Source of the DNA: Brugia malayi
Lineage: Eukaryota; Nematoda; Chromadorea; Rhabditida; Onchocercidae
Direction: 5' to 3'
Assembly (NCBI RefSeq): GCF_000002995.4
Contig: NW_025062475.1
Location: 3,378,528 to 3,442,527, forward strand
DNA length: 64,000 nucleotides
The translations under genes were made by a program, and so were the position numbers. Below the pieces are notes generated by a model, which did not search any database, was not told the origin of the DNA, and saw nothing but the letters and a program-made list of their open reading frames with translations. How positions within the stretch are numbered: the first letter of the stretch is position 1; each line of letters opens with the position of its first letter. Of this stretch, positions 13,801 to 25,698 are shown in pieces.

Positions 13801-14165
13801 CAATAACAAAATACAAACTCTTTTCTCTGTCTGACATCTGCTTTTTTTTTTTTGTCTTGACCTTTCCTTCTAACTGATAGATAGTTAGAAGAAGTATGTT
13901 AACAAAATAACTAACTCAACAGCTTGTCGATGGCTGAATGAATGAGTAGTTTGTGTCTGTGGCCCTCCATTTGCATTTGTGTTTGTTTGAGCTACCTTCT
14001 TCGTCAAAAGTTGGCGAAAATCTTCATTACGTAACGTTGCCATGGTCCCATTTCGTCTAAATGAATAACACAGTCAGTAATTTTTTAATTATGCTTCAAT
14101 AAGAAAAAAAAACTTTACCCAGTTGAGGATGAAGTGCCCAAAAGCTCTTTCAAATCTGTTTCCAT
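10857..14165 (-). CDS. smu-2: Spliceosomal factor RED/IK (SMU-2), about 524 aa
   Basis: Ortholog of human RED (IK), SMU-2 in C. elegans, a nuclear B-complex spliceosome protein that works with SMU1 in splice-site choice. Model on the minus strand: 14165-14119, 14056-13916, 13687-13605, 13492-13293, 13138-13001, 12755-12652, 12570-12435, 12365-12172, 11790-11496, 11346-11258, 11004-10857. Family hallmarks: RNEDFRQLL near residue 20 (RED N-terminal domain), ESKYLGGDMEHTHLVKGLDY, GRMAYVIDLEEEDNDLPTTL, an RD/RE dipeptide-rich linker (exons 8-9), YAECYPGG and DYSKMD, then RRGPVKRWDFED and AAYQFGVKTNDGRKTRK in the C-terminal domain. Two splice sites are unusual: exon 6 ends at a GC donor, and the acceptor of exon 4 is ATATAAAG rather than TTTCAG. 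The acceptor TTCTTTCAG 18 bases before the ATG suggests a spliced leader or 5' UTR intron. Confidence 0.93.
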
Positions 14166-15538
14166 AGGTGAGGTAATTCAGTTTCTGAAAGAAGAATGAT
14201 TATTTTAACAAGCGTAAACATACGTGAACTCACAATTATGTAAAATCCAATACAAACTTTAGCAACTTCACAGCAAATTCAGCATTAGGTTGAAATTTCA
14301 AACACCACAGAGAAAAAAAATGAGATGAGAAAGTTCACAAATGTGAGAGAGCATTACAAGTGAAAAGAAGCATACGAAACACATGAAGAAAATGTTGGCT
14401 ACTAGTTTTGAAACCTTCAGTAACTCTTCACTTTTGAGATTTAGTTTATGCTACACGTACAATATTAAGAGTATCAGACAACGATAGTAGAAGTAATATT
14501 ATTGACATGAGAAAAAAACATTTCAACATAGACAGTGGGTTTTAATAGTGAGTTGGTAGAAGTGAATTAAAGATTGGAGAGAGATTACGCAATCGGAAGA
14601 GATTATGACGATTGATGGATGATGAAAATAGCGAATGTTATTGGTGGTAAGAGATGGAAAGGTTAATTAATTAATTAGTTAAATAAAAGGAACAAATTAA
14701 TAGACTTTCTGAAGAGAAATAGCAGAATTCGGGATGGTAAACATAATCCGAGAATACTTCTAAATGTATGTATTCTGCATGATGCGTCAATGGTATACAA
14801 TTTGCGCCTAAATTAATGAAATAGGAAATGTACTATAATTGAATTGAATTAAATAAGCAATAGTTTTGATTTTCGTTCTAAGAAATTTTTGAAAAGATTT
14901 TCTTTTCTTTTTTTTTTTTTTTTTTGATCAATCAAATTTCTTCCTTTTAGTGCTATTTAACGAACACTCTAATCGATCAAAATATATGCAATAATCAATA
15001 CTAACATCAAATTATATAAATAATCTTCGCTTTTATTTTATATAAGAAACTACAAAATTAGGCGAAAAAAATTATGAAAAAAATGAAAATAAAAAAAAAT
15101 GAAATTCAGGAAAGTTTTATAATTGTATCATATTTGAAATAATACTTTAAATGTTACAAAGCTAAATTATGAATTGAGAATTTATAAATTCTATAAATTA
15201 CATAACAATCTATAAAGCACTAATATCAATTTCTAGTTTTTTATTTAAAAAAGAGGAGAAAAAGTACTATGAAATTACGTGAATGATTTTACTAATTGTT
15301 TGCTAGGATTTGTAACGTAGGGATTATTAATTAATTAATTAAAAACACATTATATATATATATTTCACTAAGATTTCATCTCAATAAAAAATTTTTATGT
15401 GCACCAATGAGGAAGTGAAATGCTATAACAGCTTATTTCTTTTTTTTCCTGTTGTTTCTTGAATCTTTTAGGACATTTAATTAACAAACGATGACAATAG
15501 TAAGTCAACAATAGAGATAAAATTAACATTAATGAAAC
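14166..15538. other. Intergenic, AT-rich
   Basis: Promoter side of the RED/IK gene (14166-14700, purine-rich) followed by AT-rich DNA with homopolymers and an AT dinucleotide run near 15350-15362. It probably contains the 3' UTR of the minus-strand gene ending at 15539. No coding exon seen. Confidence 0.4.
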
Positions 15539-17444
15539 TTAGGTAAAATTTTGCAATTTGTTCATGCTGTATTTCAAATTATTTATTGACAAATATCTCT
15601 CTGCAATAACTTTAAAATAAAAATGAAAATGCATTAATAAATGAAATGACAATAAGCAATACAATACTATGTGATAATTCAATGATTGGTGAATGTTTAC
15701 CAATAAATGAATCCGGAACGAAAATACTTTTCTGATATTTGGTTAACGTTTCTGAAATTTCTAGGATATAATTTTCATTCATCTTTACCAATTCATATTT
15801 TTCTCTTATTTTTTTTTTTATTAATCATTTAAAAAAAAAAAAAAAAAGTAACTTTCTATTACATACCGTATGATCGGAATTTCGGTTGTTGCATATCAGT
15901 GGCATCACCGATCCTTTTCCATATTGCTTCAGTGTTATTAGTAACCTGAACTTATCATACATAATTCATAACATGTTTTATTATTCTGATATATTCCGAT
16001 ATATTCAGTTTTATTACATTCTTACACTGCACAATCCGGAATTAGCATTTTGTTCAACGTTACAATCATTTCGGAAAGAATTTGTATTACTTTCTTAAGA
16101 TATATCCGTTTTGTTTAATGCTCAAATATTCTATATATTATTTCATTTAATTATTAAAAAATTTTTTTATTGGAATGTTTAATTAATAATTTGAAATTGA
16201 TTATTTTAAAGTCTTACAGGTAATCGCATTCGTAACATAGTGAAATGGACAAATGCTATACTTCGATTTTTTCCTGTTCCTTTTCCGATTCTACATTTAG
16301 GTTCCGGTATAATTTGAACATGTTTCAAACCTTCCGACTCATCATACGGTTTACTTCGTAGTATTCCACCACCATGATACCAAATACGGAAATAATTTTT
16401 TTGACGCAGTAATTTACTGCATGCTACCTATGTTGTTAGCAATAAATGCTATAAAATGCTAAGTAATAGAGTAAATTAATTATTCGGAAAAGCATTTTAG
16501 ACTATTCTAATGCAAATTTGCTAATTTACATTCTGATTTTTGCATCTTTCGAATGTTTAAATATTAGTGAAAAATTAATTTCTAAATGTGAGAGACAAAG
16601 AAAACTTAATGATAACAAATTAAAGTGTGTATAACTGACCAAAAGAATAACATTTTGATTAAGATGATCAGTGGGAAAAATATTGTGAACAGTAAGTTCC
16701 TCTTTTGAATTTGACATAGCAGCAAGTTGAAAGCTATAAATAATCGTTCATCATATATATTTTTATTATTCACACTGTTAAAAAAAGTTTTTAAAAAAAA
16801 AATCTTAGACGATATTTTATTATATTTTTTACTGATAGCATACAATTCAAATGATAAGTTGAAAATCAAAATATGGAGACATATAATTGTACATCAAGTG
16901 GCTTTTTTCTTTTTTAATTTTCTGATTGAAAAAAAAAATAATAACTTACTTACAATCCGTATTTACTTTTGCTACCTGTATGACAACAAATTCATTTCGT
17001 GCTGCTTTGTTAAATTTTACAGTTTTATAAAAATCTCCTCTTTGAAATGAAGATTTCCGACAGAAATGTCGATACTGAAGTGAAAATTTAATGCTATTAA
17101 AAGATTCCTCAATGACGTTACAATGTTATATAGCAAAATGCTAATATATGAATGTATAGCACAACTAGTGTTTATCCAATCAAGTAATATTAATTAATTA
17201 ATTTGCCATCAGTTTCAACCATCAGTTTAAAAATTCTGTCAATTTTTTTAAATTTAACTTTAATTTACAGCTACATTATTACAATACTTTTAGTCAAATC
17301 ATCTAAGAATTCAAACAGTTTAAATAAATATCAAAATTTTAATCTTTTTGCAAACCTCTTCATCTTGTATTAAATTTAAATCTTCATGTGCCACAAAATG
17401 CTTTGTCTTTTGTATCGTACAGCTAATAGCAATAAGAAAGAGAA
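15539..17444 (-). CDS. Unrecognised multi-exon gene, 3' six exons, about 195 residues
   Basis: I do not recognise this gene. Six minus-strand exons join in phase with consensus-like borders: 17444-17356, 17074-16976, 16427-16218, 15945-15867, 15751-15701, 15600-15539, ending in TAA. The first exon listed opens with a hydrophobic stretch (SVLFLIAISC), possibly part of a signal peptide; its ATG must lie in an upstream exon not found. The 210-bp exon is the most protein-like: FRIWYHGGGILRSKP, then HVQIIPEPKCRIGKGTGKN and LRMRLP. Two to three Cys in exons 2-3 could form disulfides. A further possible upstream exon is at 20337-20392 (minus; ends at GTTTAT), but it cannot be joined directly in phase. 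Its T-box neighbour lies divergently to the right. Real coding status is supported by six consecutive phase matches, but no family is assigned. The acceptors of the 17444 and 16427 exons are the least certain. Confidence 0.6.
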
Positions 17445-20400
17445 CTGAAAAGTTTTCTTTACGATTTTTGTTTTTGTAAGCGGAAAAAATTTTAAGTTTT
17501 GAAACGATAATGAAAATTCATTACAAATCGAATTTAAATTCTGCAATGGTTTTGAAAAAAAAAAAAAAAAAAAACAAGATTGAATTTAAAAAAATCAGTC
17601 ATTAAAAATCGAATTTTGAAAAAAAAAAACAAGACTGAGACATATTTTAATTATAAATAAAAATTAGGGTACTATTAAGACGTTAAGTGTTATATTTGAT
17701 AATTAAAAATACGTCAAACTGTAATAAAACTATTAATGACATTTCATTATAACTATCCGAGTTAAACTACTAACCATACATAGCGTCTGCAAAGACTAAA
17801 ATGATTGTAAAAACATAAAAATGAAATTTTTAAAAATGAAAAAAAAATTTCTTTTTTAATTCAAAATATATTAAATTACGACAAAGGTTTTTATGATTGA
17901 ATAGAATCTGATGTTCATATTTATGCATAAACAATAAGTAAAAATTATATTGCATATTATACAATACAATTTCAAATATTTTGCTTCAAATCAATTCATT
18001 TCTTTTTTTTCTTGTTAAATTGAACTTTCATTATTGCTATGAAATGAAGTTCATATCAATCATTTCAATTATTCATCCTGTTGTTTTTCTTTTTTATAGC
18101 AAATAAATAGCCTTTATGATTTCATAGTTTATTTCAATTTTTTTTTTTTTCTAAATCTATTTACTATTTTGGTTAAATTGCAAACAAAATCATACGAATG
18201 ACAATTTATGATTTAGATATTTTCCCAAATATAACTTAAGTATAACAATTTATAACTCAAATATATAAATATAAATAATTTCACATTTATTTAAATTTTA
18301 CATAACGCAACATAATTTCACAAATTTTTTGATGTTTGATGATTTATGATGATATTATCATTGTTACGTGATATTTAATTACAAATGATCGAAAGTAATC
18401 TGTTATAAGAAGATTTCAATGCTTCACTTTTGATATTATAACATCGATAACAGATTGTAGATGATTGGTCAAATCTACAAATTTGCTTAAAAACAAAAAG
18501 AACAAAGCAGATTGATAGGCGCCAGCTTATCTGATTGTCCTTACTAACATCAAATAATTACTGTTGTGTATAAAAAAAAAAAAAAAAAGAGAGAAAAATT
18601 TAACCACTTTGCAATATGTTTTATATATTATGTTAAGAAGAAATAAGAAGCGCATATGTACTGTAACAAATTTATGATAAGGAGCGTTAATGGACAGTAA
18701 AGAGGGCCACCGACTGTGATAATAAGTGTCGCATGGAGGATGAAATATTTTAGGAAGAGGCAAAAATGGTAACCAAAATATTATTTGTAACGGATGAATA
18801 AACAAATTGAAAAATGAAATGATCTTTTCTTTTTTTTTACATCAAACTAAATGCACTAATGAAGCGGAATGAAATGATAATATTGTCATTAGTATCGGAA
18901 AAGATTAAAAGTTATTTCATTGGAAGAATTTATCGGAAACTGGAAAATAATGAATTCCAAATGGAAATACCATTAGAAAAATATTATTAAATGAAATAAA
19001 AGAAGAATTTTTAGGAAATGAATTTCATCTGAAATATTAACGCTTCAGAAGAATTTATTTAAGTTTTTCACTAATGGTTTCGAATAATCTTATGAACATG
19101 TCTTACTAAAAAGAAGTATTCTTGAAGAAATTGATTTTTCCTTTTATTTTCCAGTTTTTTTTTTTAATTTAATCGGAAATAAATTTCAGTGCCAAAAATA
19201 ATTACTATTCTAATTGTCTCTTTAACCTATTAATCTCTCCATATACTTTCATCATATCAAAAGAATTCTACTTCGAGGTGAATTTATAAAACTTTTAACA
19301 TATTATTTTGTTTTAAACTTCAATCCTCTTTTTTAAAGATTACTATTTGAAGGAAAGAAAAAAATGAACCAATTTTAAAAAAAAAGCTAAATGAAAAAGT
19401 AAGGTTATAAAGGCAAAAGAGAATATTTGATGAGAAAGCTGAACTTTCTTAATTAATTAATGCCATTTTAATGTAACGGAACATCAATGCTAATTAGCTC
19501 AACATCACTTTTTATCACTTAAAATAGTAACGAAAATTGAATGAAAGTTCTGTCGGCGCTAATCTGTCATCGATCATTCACAAACAGTTGCGCACATTTT
19601 TTTTTTTTTTTTTTATTTTTGATAATCTGCTACATTCCTCTATAAAACCATAGTACCGCTCTTTGATCAACAATAAGCAATCGGAATGGTAGTTCTGTCA
19701 TAAATTATAAAGAAGAAAATAACATTTATATCTTTAAATGAAGCATTCTGTTATTTGTTACATCATCGTACCATATTCAAAAGTACTATGATAGTTACAA
19801 ATTTCAATAATCTTTTTTTTTCTTCAATTTTTTTAGTTTATAGTTTATAATCATATCTTTATCTTTTAGTTTTTAAATATTTAAATATCAATAAAACCTA
19901 GAAAAACAAAACTTTTCTTTAAATCAAATAATTAAAGATTCTTTCAATTTCTTGATTGTTAAATTTAAAAAAAGAAGAGTGAAATTCATAAGTAAAATTA
20001 TCAGTACTATCTTTTTTAATGGTTTTCTAAAAAAAAAAAAAAAAAAAAGAATCTAATGACAAAATAAAAAGAAATCATGGAAAAGAGAAACGAAGTGATA
20101 TGATAAAATTATCAAAAATTAGCTCAGTGAAAAATTTTTAGCAAATATTATTGTAATCAAAAAAACAAACAAACAAAAAGCAAAAAATTTAATCTTTTTC
20201 ATTTCAAATTCTTGTTTACATGCAATTTTGATTAAATTAATAATGCAAAAAATTTATTACATTCTTTTTGCTATTTCATATTTATTTTATTGAAGTGAAA
20301 ATGATAATTACCGTATGCTATATAAACTTTATCACTTCGTTTGCACCACTCAGATTATCAGGAAGGGGTGGAGTTCTACCATAAAACTGCTAACGTATAC

Positions 20401-20673
20401 AACAGACGACAAAAAATTCTTTTAATAGAAATACAACTCAATCTTTGATTGGTGCTTGTCTTTTTCCTTTCAATCTTATTTAGTCTTTTTTTTTTTTTAC
20501 TTTACTTTATCTTACTTATACATTTAATAGGTTATTAAATGATAAAAAATTTAATTTCATAAGTCTAAAATTACAAATTTAGTTTATCATTTAGCGAATC
20601 ATTCACGTACTATTTGCATATACATATTTTTTTTCACTTAGTAATAAATAATTTTCTATTTTTTCTTTCAAAA
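17445..20673. other. Spacer between divergent genes, possible missing 5' exons
   Basis: Very AT-rich, with many A or T homopolymers (for example 17554-17574, 20030-20048). Two spots look more coding-like on the minus strand: 18640-18805 (open, Pro-containing, starting with ATG) and 20337-20392. Either could hold the missing 5' end of the unrecognised gene ending at 15539. Neither can be tied to it in phase by eye. Confidence 0.3.
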
Positions 20674-23512
20674 ATGTTTGGAATTGAAAATGAAACATAT
20701 AGAAATAAAATTTTAGGAGAGGATATCATTATCAAAAGAAATGCTTTATTTCAAGTGGAAAATGTGATCCAAAAGTCTAATTTTCTTTCAAAAAAGTTTT
20801 CAAAAGTATAACATTTCATATTAAGTATTAGTTATTATTTTATTCTAGCTTATCAATAATTTTGGTAAATGATAACGATTGTAATATAATTATAAATTTT
20901 AATTTTAGGATTAAAAGGAGAAATATTTAAATATGATAAATTATGAATGATATTTTTATACAACAGAGAGAAGATTTGACTATGAGTAATGGAAAAATTC
21001 GGATTGCTATATCACATCGAAAATTATGGGAAGAATTTAACCGTAATATAAATGAAATGATTTTGACAAGTAAGGGAAGGTAGTGTAATGTTCGTTTGTT
21101 TTTTATGAATAATCAATTAAAGATATATGAAAATTAATGGAAAAGAAAAAAATTGATGGATTATTTCATTTTATTTCAGTTTTTTTTTTTTTTTTCGAAA
21201 ATTATTCTCGAAATAAGGTTAATAATAAATTTCAATATTCATAAAATATTATTCAGGTTTATTTTTTCTCTTTAGATGCATCTATCCTCGAATTGGATAT
21301 TCTGTAGAAGGTTTAGAACCGAAAACAATGTATCTTATATGTCTTAAAATATGTCGAACTGATCGTGCCAGGTTAATTATTATTTGATAGCTATTGCATA
21401 AATGAATTAATATATCTTCAAATCATTAAGAAAAAAAAAAAACATAAGTCTATTTTTTATAAAATATCAGAATTTTTTTTACTGAAATAAAATTTTAAAT
21501 AAATTTAATTAGTCTATTAATTAAAGATACAAGTATACAGCCGGTGAATGGCATATGATTGCTACGGGAGAACCTGAAAATGAAGCAAAATATATTTATC
21601 CAGATAATGGATCAACACAACTTGGACAATACTGGATGAGTAATGGTATTCGTTTTGGTAAACTTAAAATTACAAACAGTACCAAAGATTGCTCTTCAAA
21701 TGTTAGTTTAATTTGTTAATAATCAAAATTTCATTTTTTTCACTCATATTTAAAACTTATGATGAAGATATAAAAATTTAATTATGAAAAAATCTAATAT
21801 ATTTATAAATTATTTCTTAAAATATTTATACTAACAACTTTCTATTAAGTGATAAATATTTTTTACTGCTATATTTCATGTCATCACTTGTCATTTTGCA
21901 AATAAATCCATCAAAATGAGCAATTTGAAGAGATATATGAATGTTGTAAAGTGTTTATTAAATGACATACAATGAATAAGATTTATGTATGTGTGTGTGT
22001 GTGTGTGTATGTGTATGTATGTGTATGTGTCATTATGAGCATTAAAGTTACTGATAAAAATCAACAATGGCGCCTTACAGCGATCATAATAAAGCGATAA
22101 CTAGGTGAGGATGTCCAACTGATAAATATCTTTGCTTTTCACCTTACCTAACTTTTTTTTTATTCTCTCCCTCTCTTTCTTTCCCTTTCTCTCTCTAAAT
22201 GATTCTTTCGGGAAGAATCATTGAACATTTCACGGTTATATCAAAAACGAATACTATGATATAGCATTTAACCGACGTAGAAATTATATATTGTTATAAG
22301 CTAATGTAAGTTTTTTTGTTTAAAAAATTTTGTAACAAAAAGTCATTAACTATTTAACATATCATTGCTTATATTAATTTATAAATAAAAAGGAATTATA
22401 ATAATAATAATAATATTAATATTAATAACAATAACAATAATAATAATATTAATAATAAAAATAACAATAATAATAATGCAGGGACGAGAGATAGTTTTTA
22501 GATTTTTTGTGATAGTAATAATACGTGATTAACGTAGTTTATTTTTTCTGTTTAGGTACTTCTCACGTCAATGCATAAATATCGTCCCATTCTTTACATA
22601 TATAAAGTCTATGCAACACCAGCATTATGTTTCGATGGTTCAACAATATTAACTAATCAATATCAGTTGGTTAAAACTTTTACCGATCAAATTATGGAAT
22701 TTATAGCTGTTACTGCATATCAGAATCAACGAATTATAGAAATGAAAAAGATACACAATAGTTATGCACGTGGACAACGTGGTGGTACCATTAAGAATAG
22801 CAATAATTTTACTACTGGTTAGTTTAACTCTAATTTATTGACAATTTTATAATATTTAACAATAATCTTATTTGATAATTGATCACGACGAAATTAGGAA
22901 TTACATTTATTAAAAGGATATTTGAAAAAAATAAATAAATAAAAATAAATTTATTTACATTAAGATAAAATAGAATATTAATAAATTAACATTTATTAGT
23001 ATCATTTCATTATAGAGCTCAATGATGCTAATACTACCATTTCATTGACGAGTGACCATTGTCCATTACGCTTAGCTATCAGTCCGTTGAATAAATATAA
23101 ACCATATTGGACGAACAGATCAAATTATTTTACAAAACAGCGAACAATTCCACATTCAATTCATCTTCTATCTTCTAATTGTAATTCATTAACAACAACA
23201 ACAACAGCAACCTCTCCGATTAGATCATATTCATTAGATGCTACTAACAATTCCAACTATCCATTATCTAGCTATGCTAATCATCAAAATTCTTTTGCTA
23301 ATTTCATTTCAAATAATTCTGGAAATATACCTATTTCAAATCACTCAAAATCATCAACAACAATAGAACAACGGAATTTTTTAAATCCATCAGATTTTAC
23401 AACATTAAATTTACCAAGCATGTGGAATTATAACACTTTATGGCATCATTTTTCACTACCATATCCATCGCTTGTAACAACGCATAATCCTTCTTCTTCC
23501 TCTTATATTTAA
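20674..23512 (+). CDS. T-box transcription factor, about 424 aa
   Basis: Nuclear DNA-binding protein of the T-box family. Model: join(20674-20805, 20967-21079, 21276-21371, 21527-21701, 22556-22817, 23016-23512), all in phase. The T-box runs from about residue 45 to 250: LWEEFN..NEMILTSKGR, CIYPRIGYSVEGLEP, YKYTAGEWHM, IYPDNGSTQLGQYWMS, FGKLKITN, LLTSMHKYRPILYIYKV, and FIAVTAYQNQRI, the family signature near the C-terminal end of the domain. The last exon is a long Asn/Ser/Thr-rich tail without recognisable motifs. The sequence is clearly divergent from the Tbx2, Tbx1/20 and Brachyury types, so no subfamily or worm gene name is given. The start is the first ATG in exon 1; a longer open frame upstream (from 20614) lacks support. 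Role in cell fate is family knowledge only. Confidence 0.88.
21983..22030. repeat. TG/TATG microsatellite
   Basis: GT dinucleotide run passing into GTAT tetranucleotides, inside the intron between T-box exons 4 and 5. Confidence 0.9.
22396..22477. repeat. AAT/AAC trinucleotide microsatellite
   Basis: Interrupted ATA/AAT/AAC triplet repeats in the same T-box intron, about 80 bp before exon 5. Confidence 0.9.
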
Positions 23513-23757
23513 ATAATCTATTGAATTTCTAGTAAAAAAAGATAAATGATATTGAAGCTGAATCATTTATTATTATAATAAATTTACGGGCTTATTATTA
23601 TTCATACTAATTTATGCATTTAATTAATGATTCATGATTAATATATTTTATTTGTACAATATACTGTAATAAATATACCACTCTGTATTTTGAAATTAAA
23701 TGATAAAAGGAATGAAAATGATAAGAAAGGTAAAAGGTTTTAACGATTTGTTAAATA

Positions 23758-23836
23758 TTTTTCCCTTCTTTCTTTCTTCCTTCCTCTCTTCTCCTTCCTC
23801 TTCCCTTTCTCTCTCTCTCTCTCTCTCTCTCTTTCA
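23758..23836. repeat. Pyrimidine tract ending in (CT)n
   Basis: About 79 bases almost entirely C and T on the + strand, with a pure CT run of roughly 26 bases at the right end. Confidence 0.95.
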
Positions 23837-24178
23837 TTCATAGTATCCTAATGATAAGATGCAAAATGTTAAATATCTGAAAGATTGTATTGCATATGTA
23901 TGAAATGAAAGAGATATTTGATGTAATCAAAGTGATGAGATGTAAATGTTTCTGGCAAATGACAAATGTTTCTTTCTTTTCATTTTACAATAATTGATAG
24001 TAGTACTGTAATCATAGTAATGTTAAGTAACTGTAAGTTGAGATTTCTTTGATTGCTAGGAATGATTAGCGAATTAGATATTTACAACAACTGAAAGTAA
24101 GAGATTAAGTCAGAATGATATAACCTAATAACAGTAACGGTAATATATTTATCGGCATCATCAAAATGATCTTTCATT

Positions 24179-24232
24179 TGAGAGAGGAAGAGAGAGAGAA
24201 AGAGGAAGAGAAAGAGAGAGAGGGAAAGAGGA
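24179..24232. repeat. Purine tract, (GA)-rich
   Basis: About 54 bases of only G and A on the + strand, roughly complementary in composition to the CT tract 340 bp to the left. Confidence 0.95.
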
Positions 24233-25698
24233 ACATTGAACCGTAACCTTTCCTTGCTGTAAAATACTGTGTCATAGTATGAATTTCATTATTATTTCAA
24301 TGAGATTTTAAGAAAATAAATATTTTCGTACTTTAAAAAAAAAAAAAGAAAAAACCATTATTGGTAAAATTTACAAAGTATCCATTACTTTTATCTATAA
24401 ATTTGCTATATCATCAATAAAAGTAATTATTTCTCATTCAAAATCCATTGCAAAAAACAGTAGAAATTTTAATTTTATTCCAACTTTTATTATAATACTA
24501 CTTTAACTCATCCATATTCTTTGATTAACTTCTTTACTCTTCAATAGTAATACTAATACTAACATTTTGTAATATTTCATTTTGGCAAGATGAATAATAA
24601 CAACAAATTAGATTTGTACGGCGAATAGTTTCAGAACAACAAAAGAAAGGGAATTACCAAAAAGGGGGAAAAGAAGAAAGATGCTTGGTTATCTGGCGAA
24701 GAGCTTAATTATATGATGCTTTAATCAACTACCCGAACTGTTGCTTTTGACCTGATACTACTTTTATCGCACCGCTTCGCGCAACTGCTCCTTCTAATGC
24801 TTAAGTTTAAGTTACCCATAATCACAAGCAATATGAAAGTTAAGCTTCATTATGAACAAAAGTGAGACCGATATTCACACCAGATACGAACATCGTTGTG
24901 CTTCAAAAAGATATATATTATTTAATCAACCCTCGAACTCTAACTATCGCTCCTTTTTAGTATTTGCTATAAATAAAGGGAATTTATACAAGCTTTGAAC
25001 TATTCTAATAAATGATAACAATAGCATGGTACCATCAATGTACTCACTCCTTGCAATTCATCAATGTACTCACTCCGTTCAAGACCTTATGTATTATAAA
25101 AGTTTATGTCATATGACATCTTCAATAAAAATTAGATCCTGTTCAGATTAACTAATATCAGATAGTAAATAACCAAATTCTACGGTCAACGATCCAACGA
25201 AACTAACTAACGAACATCGCAGAAAATTATAATTTGTCTTTTCTCCAATGATATTTTTCATATAGTATGGTCTAAAACAAAAAACTTGTCGCTAAACATG
25301 TCTTTGATGGTATCCTGATGTTGCTATAAGCATCATTAAAGTTAGAAATTAAAAAAGAAAAAAAAGTTATCAAATACAATAGAAAAATAAAATCACATCA
25401 ACAGTACAATGCTCTAATCTATAAAGAAATCATAGAGAGATCATAAATTCAACAAATAAGCAAAAGAAGAGCACACTAACACGATTGCAAAAAAGTGAGA
25501 ATCATAACCTGATAACCACGAATTTTTACGTAATTATACAAATTTTTCATTGAATATAGTAACTCCAATAATTAGGATGAAGTGGGATCACTCTGTTAAG
25601 GACTACCATGGTCTTTTACTTTAATAATTTGAGGATGTTAAATTGCAGATAGTTCTGATTAAGTTGAAAATGTTTTATTTTTCTTAATAAAAAATGCA

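Larger units (their letters stand above)
23513..25698. other. Intergenic between T-box and VPS22 genes
   Basis: T-box 3' UTR, then non-coding DNA. The notable parts are a pyrimidine tract and a purine tract (listed separately). The right end must hold the 3' UTR of the minus-strand VPS22 gene. No coding exon seen. Confidence 0.5.
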
